Both the position numbers and the translations under genes were made by a program. A stretch of DNA of 64,000 bases, taken from the NCBI GenBank assembly GCA_036971475.1, contig JBAIZL010000003.1, forward strand, positions 80,105,428 to 80,169,427. The letters run 5' to 3'. Under the pieces are notes generated by a model. It saw only the letters and a program-made list of their open reading frames with translations. It had not been told where the DNA came from and did not search any database. Of this stretch, positions 53,102 to 64,000 are shown piece after piece. The first letter of the stretch is position 1. Each line of letters starts with the position of its first letter. Origin of the DNA: Prosapia bicincta. Taxonomy: Eukaryota > Arthropoda > Insecta > Hemiptera > Cercopidae.

Positions 53102-53385
53102 GACCACGTAAGCGTGGACTTGACCTTGAGAGATTGCAGTAGGTGTGACGGGAGGTAGACAGTTAGTATGAATACTTTCCTACAAACATCATAAGATATT
53201 AGATAAATTTCATGATAAATTATCTTCGGTATGAGATAACAAACAAACCTGAAATATGTGTAGACATATCGGATGCAGAAGCTGTTGATTTATACAACAT
53301 TCTGAATATGTAACATGTTTTAAGAAATGGTAGTACACGAGAAATCGTGTACGATCTCTCTCGGTCCGTACTAGACGTTGTGGTC
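53102..53385 (-). mobile_element. MITE-like element, copy 2 (inverted)
   Basis: The reverse complement matches 51446-51755 along its length, including GACCTTGAGAGATTGCAG, GACGGGAGGTAGACAG, GAATACTTTCCTACAAAC and TAGTACACGAGAAATCGTG. The ends, GACCACGTAAGCGTGGACTT and inverted GACCACAACG..., suggest that the terminal inverted repeat extends to about 38 bp. The two copies have diverged at many positions, so they are separate insertions or an old inverted duplication. Confidence 0.7.
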
Positions 53386-53999
53386 AGTGCTTAGTATTTC
53401 CACATAGTGCCGATGAGGGGCTCCGATTCGATCGCTACAGAGTGTATCACCCTGTTACAGTGGTAATATAACGTACATTATAGTCATAGTACCAACTATA
53501 CGAGAGATAAGTTTAAAGTTAATGGTTGGAAGACATCTTTTCCCAGACCTCAATCTAATTTAGACCCTTGCCAGAGCCTCCCCCTCCCATCTCGTTTCAT
53601 ATTGACATAATGGTCGTGCTGATGTTGGCAATTCTAACGGGTTTCAATTTGGAATCTCGCTTACGTAATTCAATCTGCATTTAACAGCCATATTGATTTT
53701 TGCTGAGCGAAATAGTTTATAACCAATCTAAGTTTTCCGCTGAAAAGTAATTGACTAAATAACATTCCACGTGCTTTCTCAGCTACATTTAATTTATTTT
53801 GAGAAAGAAAATTAAATTGTGTAAAACGTTCTTAGAGATTAAAGTATTTAATTTCTACAAATTACATTTTAATTCTCATGAAAATTTAATTTTGCATATA
53901 ATACTATTATTTGTATATATATGCTTTTTATACGACATTTTGCTTGGTTAATATATATTCTTTAATCTATATATATTTCATTAAAAGAAGAATAGTTAC

Positions 54000-54048
<49 letters not shown>

Positions 54049-54523
54049 TTATTAATTTATTTGTTTGTGTGTATAAATATATACATTACAAGTATTATTA
54101 TAATAAGTTATGTTGTTACTACATTATCCATTATTATTAATATATACTCATAATAATTTTATAAAATGTTCATACTATATATTTATATGTTATATTTATA
54201 TATTATTTTTATATTATATATGTTCAATATATATTTATTAGAAAAAAACGTTAAATTTTTTCATAAACTCAGCTGAAGAAAATTCAGTCCAACTCAACTA
54301 CTTTTTAAGAAAATTCATGATTCCTTCAACAAAATGTTATGTTTATAAGAAATAGAGATTACTTATATTTAACATATGCTTCTACCTAATTAAATCTCGT
54401 TGATTCCATATAATATAAGATACTAAATATAGCATTATAATTTGAATGTAGTTGGACTTATTCACCAATTGATTTATTATTAAGCGCGCGCGCATGCACA
54501 CTCACACACACACACACACACAC
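53386..54523. other. AT-rich spacer with simple repeats
   Basis: Contains (TA)n at about 54002-54048 and (CA)n at about 54500-54523 immediately before repeat copy B. The 80-codon ORF at 53911-54153 is low-complexity YI repeat and not a gene. Confidence 0.6.
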
Positions 54524-56741
54524 TGTAACGGTCTGAAAGGCCGTCCAAATTGGGAAATTAATAATTTCCTATTTTTTAAATAACAATTTTAATATTTAAA
54601 TAATAAGGTTTTAATTTATGGTATAAGGAAACGTTGTAAAGAGTCAAGAAGTCAGTAAAATTTTGAATAAGTATTATTAAGACAAATTAAAAATTATAAT
54701 AGCATGAAACTGTAATAACTAACTAAATTTGACAAACGGGAGTGAAGTGAAAAATTTCTAAGTGCCGAAAAATGCTAACTTGAGAACTAGGCCACGTAGA
54801 ACTATCATCGACATTTTGAAATAACCAGCAAGATCCAAAATGAACAATAGTGAAAACAGAATTTAAAAAGCTTAATTAACAAAAACGTTACAGCCATTTT
54901 AAAATAATAGACATTTTTCAGTGTTCTAAAACCGATAACAAAATTATGCAGGTTGAAACGAATACGTTGTCCAACCTGCCTGTACAAGAAAAAAAGCACA
55001 GAGATAGCGACGAGCTTAGAGCGGGGGGGGAAGAGTTACATAGCCGCAATAAATACAGGAACTTAGGAACCTGTACGGCAGTCTGTAAACATTTTTAATA
55101 CGAGGTGCTAACGGCCGTAATGTCGGATCACGCATAGAACCACCACCATCGGCCAGATAGGACCAAACCATTGCTTCCGCCGTCTAGGACTATCCATGGA
55201 CAAGGGCTCCAGACTCAGCCTCCAGGACGCGGAAATGGAGAAAGACTTCCATCGACTGACCGGGGTTGGCAACTTCCGATGTACATGGGCCAGGAAATCC
55301 AGACGAGAGGACTCTAGAACCGGCAGGGAAATCCTTGGCAAGTCATTTTCTCTATTATATACAAATTAACGTCAAATTTAGTCAGTTAAATTTATTAAAT
55401 TCAAATTACCAATTAAACTTAAACAATGACTTCACTCTATGTTGAAAAATTAAATAAATCTTAAAAGAAATAAAATTAATTAGTATAACAAAATTGTTGA
55501 AATAATGAATAATAAATATTAAATTTACAAAGTGGTTTTGGCCATAAACCAATAATTTTCAAGAAGACCAGATTTATTGAATCATATACATTTTAAACTT
55601 ATTTATAATAAAATGTGAATTTACCAATTCAATCTTGAAATGAGAAGATAAAATTTTTTATTATGTTAAATTTGGAAATAATTTTGTTTAAAAATGTGTA
55701 AATGTAATTAATGGATTATATATGAAATGTAGGATTTAAATATGTGAAAATTAACGAACTTTTAATTAATAATTTGTGCAGATAAAGAGAGAGCTAAATA
55801 TGTTTTATTTGAAAAGATAATTATTTTAGTTTAAATTCAGAAATTACATGCATTATAAAAACTTACAGTATTTGAATTTATCCTGTGTTGAACAACCAAT
55901 AAAAACTTTTAGTTTTTTCCAACTGATAAATAATGATTATAAAATCAAAGTACAGTTTCAATTAAATTTCATTAATTAATAAATATATAAAATTAAGAAC
56001 CTAATGTTTCTTCAAACGAGTTCTCTCCTGAGAACAATTTTATTGAGCTATTCTAAAAATTAGTTGGTTTTTTGTATTGAAGCCCAGAGATGATGTCTAG
56101 TGGCAGATCATGTTTAAAGAACACAGGAGCCTTTTAAAAAAAGGTATCTTAAACATGGTGATATTTTGCACGTCCCCTTGCTGTGCCTGGAGATCTCATA
56201 AAGTGGAAAGATTCTTTGAAAATTTTGTGTGTTCATATAAATGTTGTTTCTTTCCAGCTGACTATTTTACTGACATGTGTGACTATATACAGACCCAACA
56301 AACCTGCCAACCATCTTAGGGGAGGTCATACAAACGTTAAGGTAGAAGTCAGCGGGAATAGGCTTGCATTTGGGCGTGGTCCATTACGCGGGAACACAAG
56401 ACAAATCTTAGGGATCTTAACACGGTACACAAAACGGTGTGAGCGGCAGATATATAAATATATAATAAATATATTATTCTGCAACAAAACCAAACAAAAA
56501 CGAAACGATGCAGAGCAACACGAACACGCGTGCAACAAGCAGTGCGAGCGAAGGAAGGGGGGAGGGACGTTGCAGTGTGTGGTTTTTTCAACGTTTTAGC
56601 CCCAAACCACTCATGTATGACATGAAACATTTTAATTCTCTTAAACGGTATACAAAACGGTGTGAGCAGCAGGTATATAAATATTTAATAAATATGTTAT
56701 TGTGCCAAGCAAAAGGAAGCGGAGGGGGGACGTTGCAACAC
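54524..56741 (+). repeat. unclassified ~2 kb dispersed repeat, copy B
   Basis: Reverse-complement partner of 12868-15198. It begins TGTAACGGTCTGAAAGGCC directly after a CA tract. It lacks the nested retrotransposon. Near its end a ~70-bp piece (CAAAACGGTGTGAGC...) occurs twice, at about 56430 and 56650. GCGTTACA near 56780 could be a distal end, giving TG...CA limits, but no target duplication supports this. A and B together flank the 120-bp satellite in inverted orientation. Confidence 0.7.
55196..55369 (+). CDS. 57-codon ORF conserved in repeat copy B
   Basis: Starts MDKGSRLSLQDAEMEKDFHR and ends REILGKSFSLLYTN; same length, start and stop as the copy A frame at 14354-14527. No family was recognised. 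Conservation without indels suggests, but does not prove, past coding use. An opposite-strand frame of 77 codons is also open in both copies, which weakens the case. Confidence 0.3.
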   Translation: MDKGSRLSLQDAEMEKDFHRLTGVGNFRCTWARKSRREDSRTGREILGKSFSLLYTN

Positions 56742-57142
56742 ACACACACACACAACTGCACGGGCTTAAATTGAGGGTTTAAGCGTTACAATGGAAATTT
56801 AAAATTAAAAAAATAATAGTAAATTTTAATTTTCGAAAATAAACATAAATATAAAAATAAATACAGTGCCATAAGCAGCTATTCAAAGACACTTTATAAA
56901 GTAAATCCATTCTTAAAGGGGGGAATATTTTAGTATTTTGAATTTGAAGGAGGTAAATGAAGCAGCAGAGAGAAAGGAAAGAAAAGTCAAAATTCATGTA
57001 GAAAGTTCATTGACATTAGGAAATGTGCAGAAAAATGAATTATGAAGAACATTAAGAATAAGAAAATCGCTAAAATTCAAGATTTAAGAAGTTACGGCCA
57101 GATTTAATTTTATATATATATTTATATGTTTAATTTTAATAA
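56742..57142. other. AT-rich spacer, no gene seen
   Basis: Short CA run near 56740, then AT-rich sequence without recognisable ORFs or repeats. Confidence 0.5.
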
Positions 57143-57250
57143 TCATGTATGTTTGATTTTGCAAACGAAAAGCTTTGAATTCTATATTCAATAAATTATT
57201 CTTGTATTTGTAAATTGTCCTATTTATTATATATATATACTGTATATATA
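57143..57250 (+). repeat. PLE 3'-end relic
   Basis: GTTTG/CAAAC can form a stem, then CGAAAAGCTTTGAAT, a TTCAATAAATTATTC block and CTTGTATTTGTA, followed by a TA tract. This is the same order as the plus-oriented PLE ends at 0.9, 60.3 and 63.7 kb. The hammerhead core before the stem is lost. Confidence 0.6.
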
Positions 57251-58002
57251 TAAGCACATTGTCTTCTACTGAGTTTGTTTGATTTAATTTATTATTTTAT
57301 TATTTTTTGATAATTATGAATTATATTTAATTCATTTATATTGTAAATTTGTTTATCCAGGGTTTCCATTTTTATTACAATAAATAAACACATGAGGCCC
57401 ATAAAATTCATAATACACACATTTGAACCAAGTTTTACTCTCTTTAGCATACAACTGTTTACTTAAGCAACAAAACGTTTTCGTTAAGAAAATAAAACAA
57501 GTTCAAACAAAGTAAAGTAAAAAAATACAAACATTTCCACAAAAACGTCAATGGAATTGTATTTAAAAATAACACACCCTGACGAGACACGGAAGTAAAA
57601 CAAAAGAAAACAAACTTGGCTTCAAAGGGCAAAGGGTTGTTTGTAACGCGCTGCACAATTACAACCCTACTATAGTCGCCAATAAAGGCCATTGGTACTG
57701 AACAAACACAACAGAAGTACTTCGTTAAATGGTTTTATGGTTTCCTTTCAGAAATAATAAATACTCTTTGTATTCTATTGTAATGATTGGTGTGTTTTTT
57801 TAGAAATTCTTTATTATTGTGGCCAAAATATGATTTTATAAATAATACATAAGAATGTATTAAATATAAAATTATTTGAATAAAGTAATTAAAAGTAGAA
57901 AGCTTCATAAGCGACCCACCTATCCTCATCGGAATATGTCCACGGTTCAAAGGTCCATGTTGGAGTAAAAACCAATATTTGTATCGTATCCCTTCATGTA
58001 TG

Positions 58003-58058
<56 letters not shown>

Positions 58059-58784
58059 GTTGTTTTAAATTACTGTGCGTTTTAGTTTTTATTGTTTTGT
58101 GGCACTATGTCTTAATAATATGCCTAAAATAATATTATTCAAATACTGTTCGATTTGTTTTGATTTCTCCTATATTTCTTGATGGTTATTTTTTGGTTTC
58201 GGATCCCATCTGAAATCGTCTAGAATATAGTTACCTTTTTTGTACCCATAGTGCCTTAAGAAAGAGTAATACACTTAAACTGCTTATTTTATCCCACCAT
58301 AGATTTCCATAAATAATCCTACCAATAGACTAACACAAAATACTATCATAGCTTTACGTAATTAATCCCACCAATACCTTACCTGAAAATACTGTAAGCA
58401 ACTTTAAAATGGCCTGACAGTGTTTGAGTTCTGACGACACTACATTAATAATTGTGCCACGTGCTCTCAACGACGTCCCCGCATCCGTGTTGTTGTCGCC
58501 GACGTTTTCCTTTGTTGCCTTTAAATTACTTTACCGTCGATGCTTCTTTGTAGAGAAACTCAAGTAATTTTAGATAGGAGCACTTGACACACAGTTACCA
58601 ACAAGTGTTTATACTATACTCTCATAAAATTTATTTTTTATATTTAAAATAGTACTGTTGAGGCTTTATTGCGTCCCCTCCCAACTTTACTTTTACAATA
58701 GCAAATATAGAGAATGGTAACTTTATACCATTTTTTCTATCTTCGTTAACGTAATGATATATTCTAATTATCGAGAAATGATTT
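57251..58784. other. AT-rich spacer with (TA)n
   Basis: A TA tract at about 58002-58053 is the only repeat recognised. ORFs at 57459-57692 and 57735-58019 show no domain. Confidence 0.5.
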
Positions 58785-60003
58785 TTTAAACAAAGTTTTA
58801 CGATATAACATATATTATCCTAAATTAGTTATAAAATTATTTAAATCCAAACTTCATTTATAAATTTAATATATTTAAGCATACATTCAAATGTACAAAA
58901 TAAATATTTGTATATATTAAATCTGGATAATTTTTTTAAAACAATTTCTTACGATATAATTTATATTATTCTAAAATAGTTATAACATTATTTTAATACA
59001 AAACCTCAATTATAAATTTAATATATTTAAGCATACATTCAAATGTACAAAATAAATAATTGCATATATTAAATCTGGATAATTTTTTTAAAACAATTTC
59101 TTACGATATAATTTATATTATTCTAAAATAGTTATAACATTATTTTAATACAAAACCTCAATTATAAATTTAATATATTTAAGCATACATTCAAATGTAC
59201 AAAATAAATAATTGCATATATTAAATCGGGATAATTTTTTTAAAACAATTTCTTACGATATAATTTATATTATTCTAAAATAGTTATAACATTATTTTAA
59301 TACAAAACCTCAATTATAAATTTAATATATTTAAGCATACATTCAAATGTACAAAATAAATAATTGCATATATTAAATCCGGATAATTTTTTTAAAACAA
59401 TTTCTTACGATATAATTTATATTATTCTAAAATAGTTATAACATTATTTTAATACAAAACCTCAATTATAAATTTAATATATTTAAGCATACATTCAAAT
59501 GTACAAAATAAATAATTGCATATATTAAATCTGGATAATTTTTTTAAAACAATTTCTTACGATATAATTTATATTATTCTAAAATAGTTATAACATTATT
59601 TTAATACAAAACCTCAATTATAAATTTAATATATTTAAGCATACATTCAAATGTACAAAATAAATAATTGCATATATTAAATCTGGATAATTTTTTTAAA
59701 ACAATTTCTTACGATATAATTTATATAATTCTAAAATAGTTATAACATTATTTTAATACAAAACCTCAATTATAAATTTAATATATTTAAGCATACATTC
59801 AAATGTACAAAATAAATAATTGCATATATTAAATCTGGATAATTTTTTTAAAACAATTTCTTACGATATAATTTATATTATTCTAAAATAGTTATAACAT
59901 TATTTTAATACAAAACTTCAATTATAAATTTAATATATTTAAGCATACATTCAAATGTACAAAATAAATATTTGTATATATTAAATCCGGATAATTTTTT
60001 TTT
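58785..60003. repeat. 152-bp AT-rich satellite, about 8 units
   Basis: The GGATAATTTTTTTAAAACA landmark recurs with exact 152-bp spacing (the preceding ATC at 58921, 59073, 59225, 59377, 59529, 59681, 59833, 59985). Inner units are nearly identical. The first and last units share the variant AAATATTTGTATATATTAAA where inner ones have ATAATTGCATATATT. So the edges are older and the middle was amplified or homogenised more recently. Confidence 0.95.
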
Positions 60004-60072
60004 TTAAAGGGTAATATATTAGTTAATTGATATTAGTTTTATATGGGAGAAAAAGGTCCACAAAAAGGGCAG

Positions 60073-60073
<1 letters not shown>

Positions 60074-60120
<47 letters not shown>
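60074..60120. repeat. (TA)n microsatellite
   Basis: AT run bordering the palindrome on its left. Confidence 0.95.
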
Positions 60121-60122
<2 letters not shown>

Positions 60123-60195
60123 CAGTATGTTTTCTTGTGTATTAATAAAGAACAAAAGTCTAAATACAAATACAAGAATTATAATTGAATTTACA

Positions 60196-60240
60196 ATTCA
60201 AAGCTTTTCGTTGGCTAACAGTACCAACATCATCAGGAAT
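60196..60240 (-). ncRNA. hammerhead-ribozyme-like motif (best candidate)
   Basis: On the minus strand: ATTC (stem I), CTGATGA core, stem II GTTGG/CCAAC around a TACTGTTAG loop, GAAA, palindromic AAGCTT that could act as stem III in a dimer, T at the cleavage site, GAAT (stem I). One extra base lies between the core and stem II. All invariant core bases are present. Published PLE hammerheads are of this minimal kind; activity here is inference. Confidence 0.55.
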
Positions 60241-60285
60241 ATTCCTTATGATGTTGGTACTGTTAGCCAACGAAAAGCTTTGAAT
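60241..60285 (+). ncRNA. hammerhead-like motif with mutated core
   Basis: Mirror copy of 60196-60240 with CTTATGA in place of CTGATGA, losing an invariant G. Expected to be inactive. Confidence 0.45.
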
Positions 60286-60330
60286 TGTAAATTCAATTAT
60301 AATTCTTGTATTTGTATTTAGACTTTTGTT

Positions 60331-60334
<4 letters not shown>

Positions 60335-60401
<67 letters not shown>
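60335..60401. repeat. (TA)n microsatellite
   Basis: Pure AT run between the palindrome and the PLE 3' terminal repeat. Confidence 0.95.
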
Positions 60402-60407
<6 letters not shown>

Positions 60408-60590
60408 GAATATCAAATATGTTTTCTTGTTAGAATTATTTTTAAGATTAAATAATATACACAATTACAGGAATAATTTATTGAACAATACATTCAAAGC
60501 TTTTGACATTATCAACATTCTCAGGAATTACAATACTAAGAATGACAAAAGAACTGTCTAACAAATATGAAGTTACTAGATAAAGCATTA
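60402..60590 (-). repeat. PLE downstream terminal repeat
   Basis: Direct repeat of 63181-63376, from TATGTAGAATATCAAATATG to AGATAAAGCATTA. It differs mainly by a deletion of CGTTGGTT near 60505, which removes the GAAA-adjacent half of stem II of the hammerhead-like motif. Confidence 0.9.
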
Positions 60591-60624
60591 CACAGTTGCC
60601 AAATCTATTACAATATTGCCAAAC

Positions 60625-63037
60625 CTATTCCACTGCTGCCACAACATTATATACTTTGAATTTAGTATGGAATTTAGAACGTATTTGAAATTGTTCATCT
60701 ATCAATTTATTATCAATATTATGCTTATATATTTCAAAAGCTTCACATACGTTCATTTTTAATCCTTTATTTATTTCTTTTATAATTTTCATATTATTTA
60801 TATTAGGAAACATGATTATTATTAATACAATGGGTAGCGAAATTAGATTTATAAATATTTGGTTTTAAAAAAGCATTAGAATGTTCTTTATACCTTTCTT
60901 TCAATTTTTTCTTTGTTTGTCCTTTATAAACTTTATTACAAAATTCACATTATAATTTATAAACTCCATTTTTCTCATGTATAGACCTACTATTTATATT
61001 ATTATTATGGTAAATTATATTTATTATTCTATCATTAGTTCTATATGCAATTTTTATGTTTTTATTTGTAAATAATTTGGAAATATTTTTTATTTCAAAA
61101 CCAGTGAAAGTAATAGTACTCCATACAGTATTATTATTATTGTAATGAATATTATTCTTTATTTGTTTTTGTAATATATTATAATTTAATTTATCTACTG
61201 TTTTCTTTTTGTAACCATTTTATACGGCTGTCTGGTATATTACGATTTTTCCCTCATATTATTTTCATTGCTCATAGGAATTTTATTCGTTCTATAAAGA
61301 AGATTATATAAAGCAGCCATTTTCTGATTATATGGATGGTTGGAATAATTAGGTATTATTTGATTGGTTTGTGTAGGTTTACGATAAATCATATATTGTA
61401 AACTCGTTTCATTTCTAATTATTGTGATATCTAGGAAATTTATTTTACCATTATCTTCCATTTCATATGTAAAATCAATACTATTATTAATTTTATTTAT
61501 TTCATCTAATATATTTACTAAATTAATATTATTATTATTTGATACATATAACCCATCATCTACATACCTAAACCAATGACCATTTTTATCATATTGTTTT
61601 ATAATTGCATTTATATTACTATCTATTTCTTGTAAAAATATTTCAGAAACTATACTAGATAAAGAGGAACTCATAGATAAACCATCTTCCTGTCTATAAA
61701 TTTTATTATTATATGAAAAATAGTTTTGATTTAATATTAATTTCAATGTATTAACAATTTCTAAAATAATTTTTTATCTTTTTCATATTGAGAAGTTTTA
61801 GATTTTATTATTTCAATAGTTTCTTTGATAGGAACGTTAGAATACATATTTTTAATATCAAATGATATTAATTTCGTATTGTTATCTCAATTGATATGAT
61901 TTAAATGTTCAATAAGATTAATTGAATTATTAATAGTATAATTATTATTAGGTTTTACTTTATCCTTAAGAATACTGGCTATAATTTTTGATATTTTGTA
62001 AGGTGGAGCACATATAAAATTTATGAAAGGTCTAATTGGCTTTTCTATTTTGTGGAGTTTAATAAGTCCATTCATTATCGGAATTTTAGGATTATCATTT
62101 ATATAATTATGAAAATTATTTTTATTAAATAATTTATAAGATGTGCTTATTATATTTTTTATTTCATTTTGAAATTTTCTAGTGGGATCTTTATCTAAAA
62201 TACAAAATTTATTTTCATTTATATATTTTTCTGTTTTAGCAATATGTTCATTTTGATCAATTATAACAATAGCATTACTTTTGTCTGCTTTTACTACAAT
62301 CAAATTATTATATTGTAATTTTCGTTTAATATTAATAATTTTTAAATATTTTTTCTTGTATGAAACATTAACTTCACTGTTTTTATAATTTTCTTTAATT
62401 CATAACTTGCTGCAATCCTAGTATCTTCTTGTATATTATCATCTAATTTACTAATAGCCAATTCAGTATCCATTATGACATTATTAATGTCTTTCACAAT
62501 ATTTCTCTTTAAGTTGACTTTATTATTTTCTAAAATTTTTAGTTCACTACTATTAAATGTAATTTGCTATAGATTAACGACATTAAGATGAAAATTATGA
62601 TACTTAACTACAATGTCTTCTTTTATATTCAAATTTAAAATTCTCACGTTTTTTATTTATATTATTTATTTTTATAGTTCTAAACTGATTTACATATGTT
62701 ATTATTTTATTATATTTTTCTTCCCATTTCAAATTATGCATAAAATAACTAACTTTAAATGTAAATTATATAATTCATTAGTTAAAATATTTTTCTTTTT
62801 ATATATTTTCTTTATTTCATTTTTCACCCATAATTTTTCTGCCTGTTTGCCAGTTTTTTGTGCTGTATCACTTTTATTCCTAATTATAATTTTATCATAT
62901 TTTGGAATTATATGATTTACAATGCATTGCTTATTAAAATAAATATTGCAATTAACATTCATTAATTGGATTTTACATTTTTCAAACCAATTTAAATCTT
63001 TTGTTGAAGCCGCATTACAAATATTAACAGAAAACAT
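60625..63037 (-). pseudogene. PLE polyprotein: reverse transcriptase and GIY-YIG endonuclease, broken
   Basis: N-terminal piece at 62729-63037. RT piece 1 (61887-62303) has VVKADKSNAIVIID, then MNGLIKLHKIEKPIRPFI. Next come FDIKNMYSNVPIKETIE near 61.85 kb and RT piece 2 (61240-61746) with GLSMSSSLSSIVSEIFLQEI and the catalytic FRYVDDGL (YVDD at 61555-61566). The GIY-YIG domain at about 60.85-60.99 kb has NGVYKL, stop, CEFCNKVYKGQTKKKLKERY, KEHSNAF. The tail at 60625-60813 ends NVVAAVE. Defects seen: a stop at 61887, a frameshift near 61775 and a stop at 60950-60952, besides N-terminal breaks. Domain order and length fit canonical Penelope elements. Confidence 0.88.
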
Positions 63038-63180
63038 ATTATAAATCAGTATAAAATCCAGTAAGCTAACAAACTAATTAATAAACACAAAACATAAAAC
63101 AAAATACAATATAAAAGCAAGGAAAAAAAACATAACCTAAACACACCTCTTACAGACAAACTAACCTTGTAAGTCAAATA

Positions 63181-63376
63181 TATGTAGAATATCAAATATG
63201 TTTTCCTGTTAGAATTATTTTTAAGATGAAATAATACACACAATTACAGGAATAATTTATTGAACAATACATTCAAAGCTTTTCGTTGGTTGACATTATC
63301 AACATTCTCAGGAATTACAATACTAAGAATGACAAAAGAACTGTCTAACAAATATGAAGTTACTAGATAAAGCATT
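63181..63376 (-). repeat. PLE upstream terminal repeat
   Basis: Direct repeat of 60402-60590; retains the full stem II segment. It joins the inverted PLE fragment at about 63377. Confidence 0.9.
63271..63315 (-). ncRNA. hammerhead-like motif in PLE terminal repeat
   Basis: Minus strand: ATTC, CTGAGAA (invariant G replaced), stem II GTTGA/TCAAC or an alternative pairing with CCAAC, GAAA, AAGCTT, T, GAAT. The architecture is kept, but the core is off consensus. Confidence 0.45.
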
Positions 63377-63740
63377 ATTTTTATATTATTATATAAATAA
63401 TATGAAAATTATAAAAGAAATAAATAAAGGATTGAAAATGAACGTATGTGAAGCTTTTGAAATATATAAGCATAATATTGATAACAAATTGATAGACGAA
63501 CAAATTCAAATACGTTCTAAATTCCATACTATATTTAATGTATATAATGTTGTGGCAGCAGTGGAATAGGTTTGGCAATATTGTAATAGATTTGTCAACT
63601 GTGTAATGCTTTATCTAGTAACTTCATATTTGTTAGACACTTCTTTTGTCATTCTTAGTATTGTAATTCCTGGGATGTTGGTAATGTCAACCAACGAAAA
63701 GCTTAGAATGTATTGTTCAATAAATTATTCCTGTAATTGA
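63377..63740 (+). mobile_element. inverted 5'-truncated PLE fragment
   Basis: Plus-strand copy of the PLE 3' end. It encodes MKIIKEINKGLKMNVCEAF, EIYKHNIDNKLIDEQ and NVVAAVE (63396-63569), then the terminal-repeat sequence ending CAATAAATTATTCCTGTAATT. It matches 60460-60813 in reverse complement with scattered differences. It is joined directly to the upstream terminal repeat of the larger PLE, so the two copies face each other. Such inverted truncated partners are typical of Penelope insertions. Confidence 0.85.
63666..63709 (+). ncRNA. hammerhead-like motif, degenerate
   Basis: ATTC, CTGGGATG in place of CTGATGATG, stem II GTTGG/CCAAC, GAAA, AAGCTT, A, GAAT. The core is damaged; the stems are kept. 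Confidence 0.4.
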
Positions 63741-63762
63741 CTTACAGTACTTAAACAATAAT

Positions 63763-63763
<1 letters not shown>

Positions 63764-63812
<49 letters not shown>
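63764..63812. repeat. (TA)n microsatellite
   Basis: AT run downstream of the inverted PLE fragment. The remaining bases to 64000 hold nothing recognised. Confidence 0.95.
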
Positions 63813-63816
<4 letters not shown>

Positions 63817-64000
63817 CCCATTTTGCTTAAAATAAGTGATATCATTTGATTTTATAAAACAGCTGACTTTATGTCACAGGTCATGTGATAGAACAGCTGT
63901 TATAGATTATGTTACTATATTTATATTAATTGTAATTATTAAATCAAAAGTAACTAAACTAAAATATTTCTTTGTTCATCTAAGTAGGAATTGACTTTTT

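Larger units (their letters stand above)
60147..60334. repeat. 188-bp near-perfect palindrome of PLE ends
   Basis: Two 94-bp arms (60147-60240 and 60241-60334) with no spacer. I see a single mismatch, CATCAGGAAT against ATTCCTTATG next to the centre. Outer edges are AAAGAACAAAAGTC and GACTTTTGTTCTTT, and both run into TA tracts. Each arm is a PLE end with a hammerhead-like motif. Confidence 0.9.
60402..63376 (-). mobile_element. Penelope-like element (near full length, inactive)
   Basis: A 2.98-kb element on the minus strand with direct terminal repeats (60402-60590 and 63181-63376) and one broken ORF of about 800 codons. The order is N-terminal region, reverse transcriptase, GIY-YIG endonuclease and C-terminal tail, the canonical Penelope layout. 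Its upstream side abuts an inverted 5'-truncated copy and its downstream side a TA tract. Several frameshifts and stops show that it cannot encode an active enzyme. Confidence 0.9.

Overview
The window is repeat-dominated, AT-rich metazoan DNA, most likely from an insect or other arthropod. The evidence is a degenerate mariner transposase, a hAT relic, a non-LTR retrotransposon tail, a Penelope-like element (PLE) with a GIY-YIG endonuclease, and very long (TA)n/(CA)n tracts. I found no prokaryotic signal and no convincing host gene. Species assignment is inference only.

Layout. 0-2.6 kb: a tRNA-like fragment, a PLE-end palindrome between TA tracts, an internally deleted hAT element and a PLE 3' relic. 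2.85-12.3 kb: one decayed mariner copy on the minus strand in which two internal segments have become minisatellites, about 57 units of 148/123 bp from the C-terminal region and 11 units of 87 bp from the catalytic region. 12.87-15.2 kb and 54.5-56.7 kb: two copies, in opposite orientation, of an unclassified ~2.2 kb repeat; the left copy carries a nested retrotransposon tail with a 16-bp target-site duplication. 15.95-48.7 kb: a 32.8 kb satellite of about 273 monomers of 120 bp with variable-length higher-order repeats. 50.0-50.45 kb: a 400-bp (CA)n tract followed by (TA)n. 51.4-53.4 kb: two inverted copies of a ~300-bp MITE-like element. 58.8-60.0 kb: an AT-rich 152-bp satellite. 60.1-63.8 kb: a 188-bp almost perfect PLE-end palindrome, a nearly full-length but broken PLE (minus strand) with direct terminal repeats, and an inverted 5'-truncated PLE fragment, all set in TA tracts.

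Nothing here works as a gene pathway. The story is of mobile elements and the satellites made from them. The strongest observations are: (1) a mariner transposase gene from which two distinct minisatellites grew; (2) a 120-bp satellite whose monomer is a multiple of three and stop-free in one frame, giving ORFs up to 1,594 codons that look passive rather than coding, with 22 kb free of net indels; (3) a set of hammerhead-ribozyme-like motifs at PLE ends, one of them in a zero-spacer palindrome. All ORF calls in the satellites should be treated as non-coding unless transcription and translation are shown.
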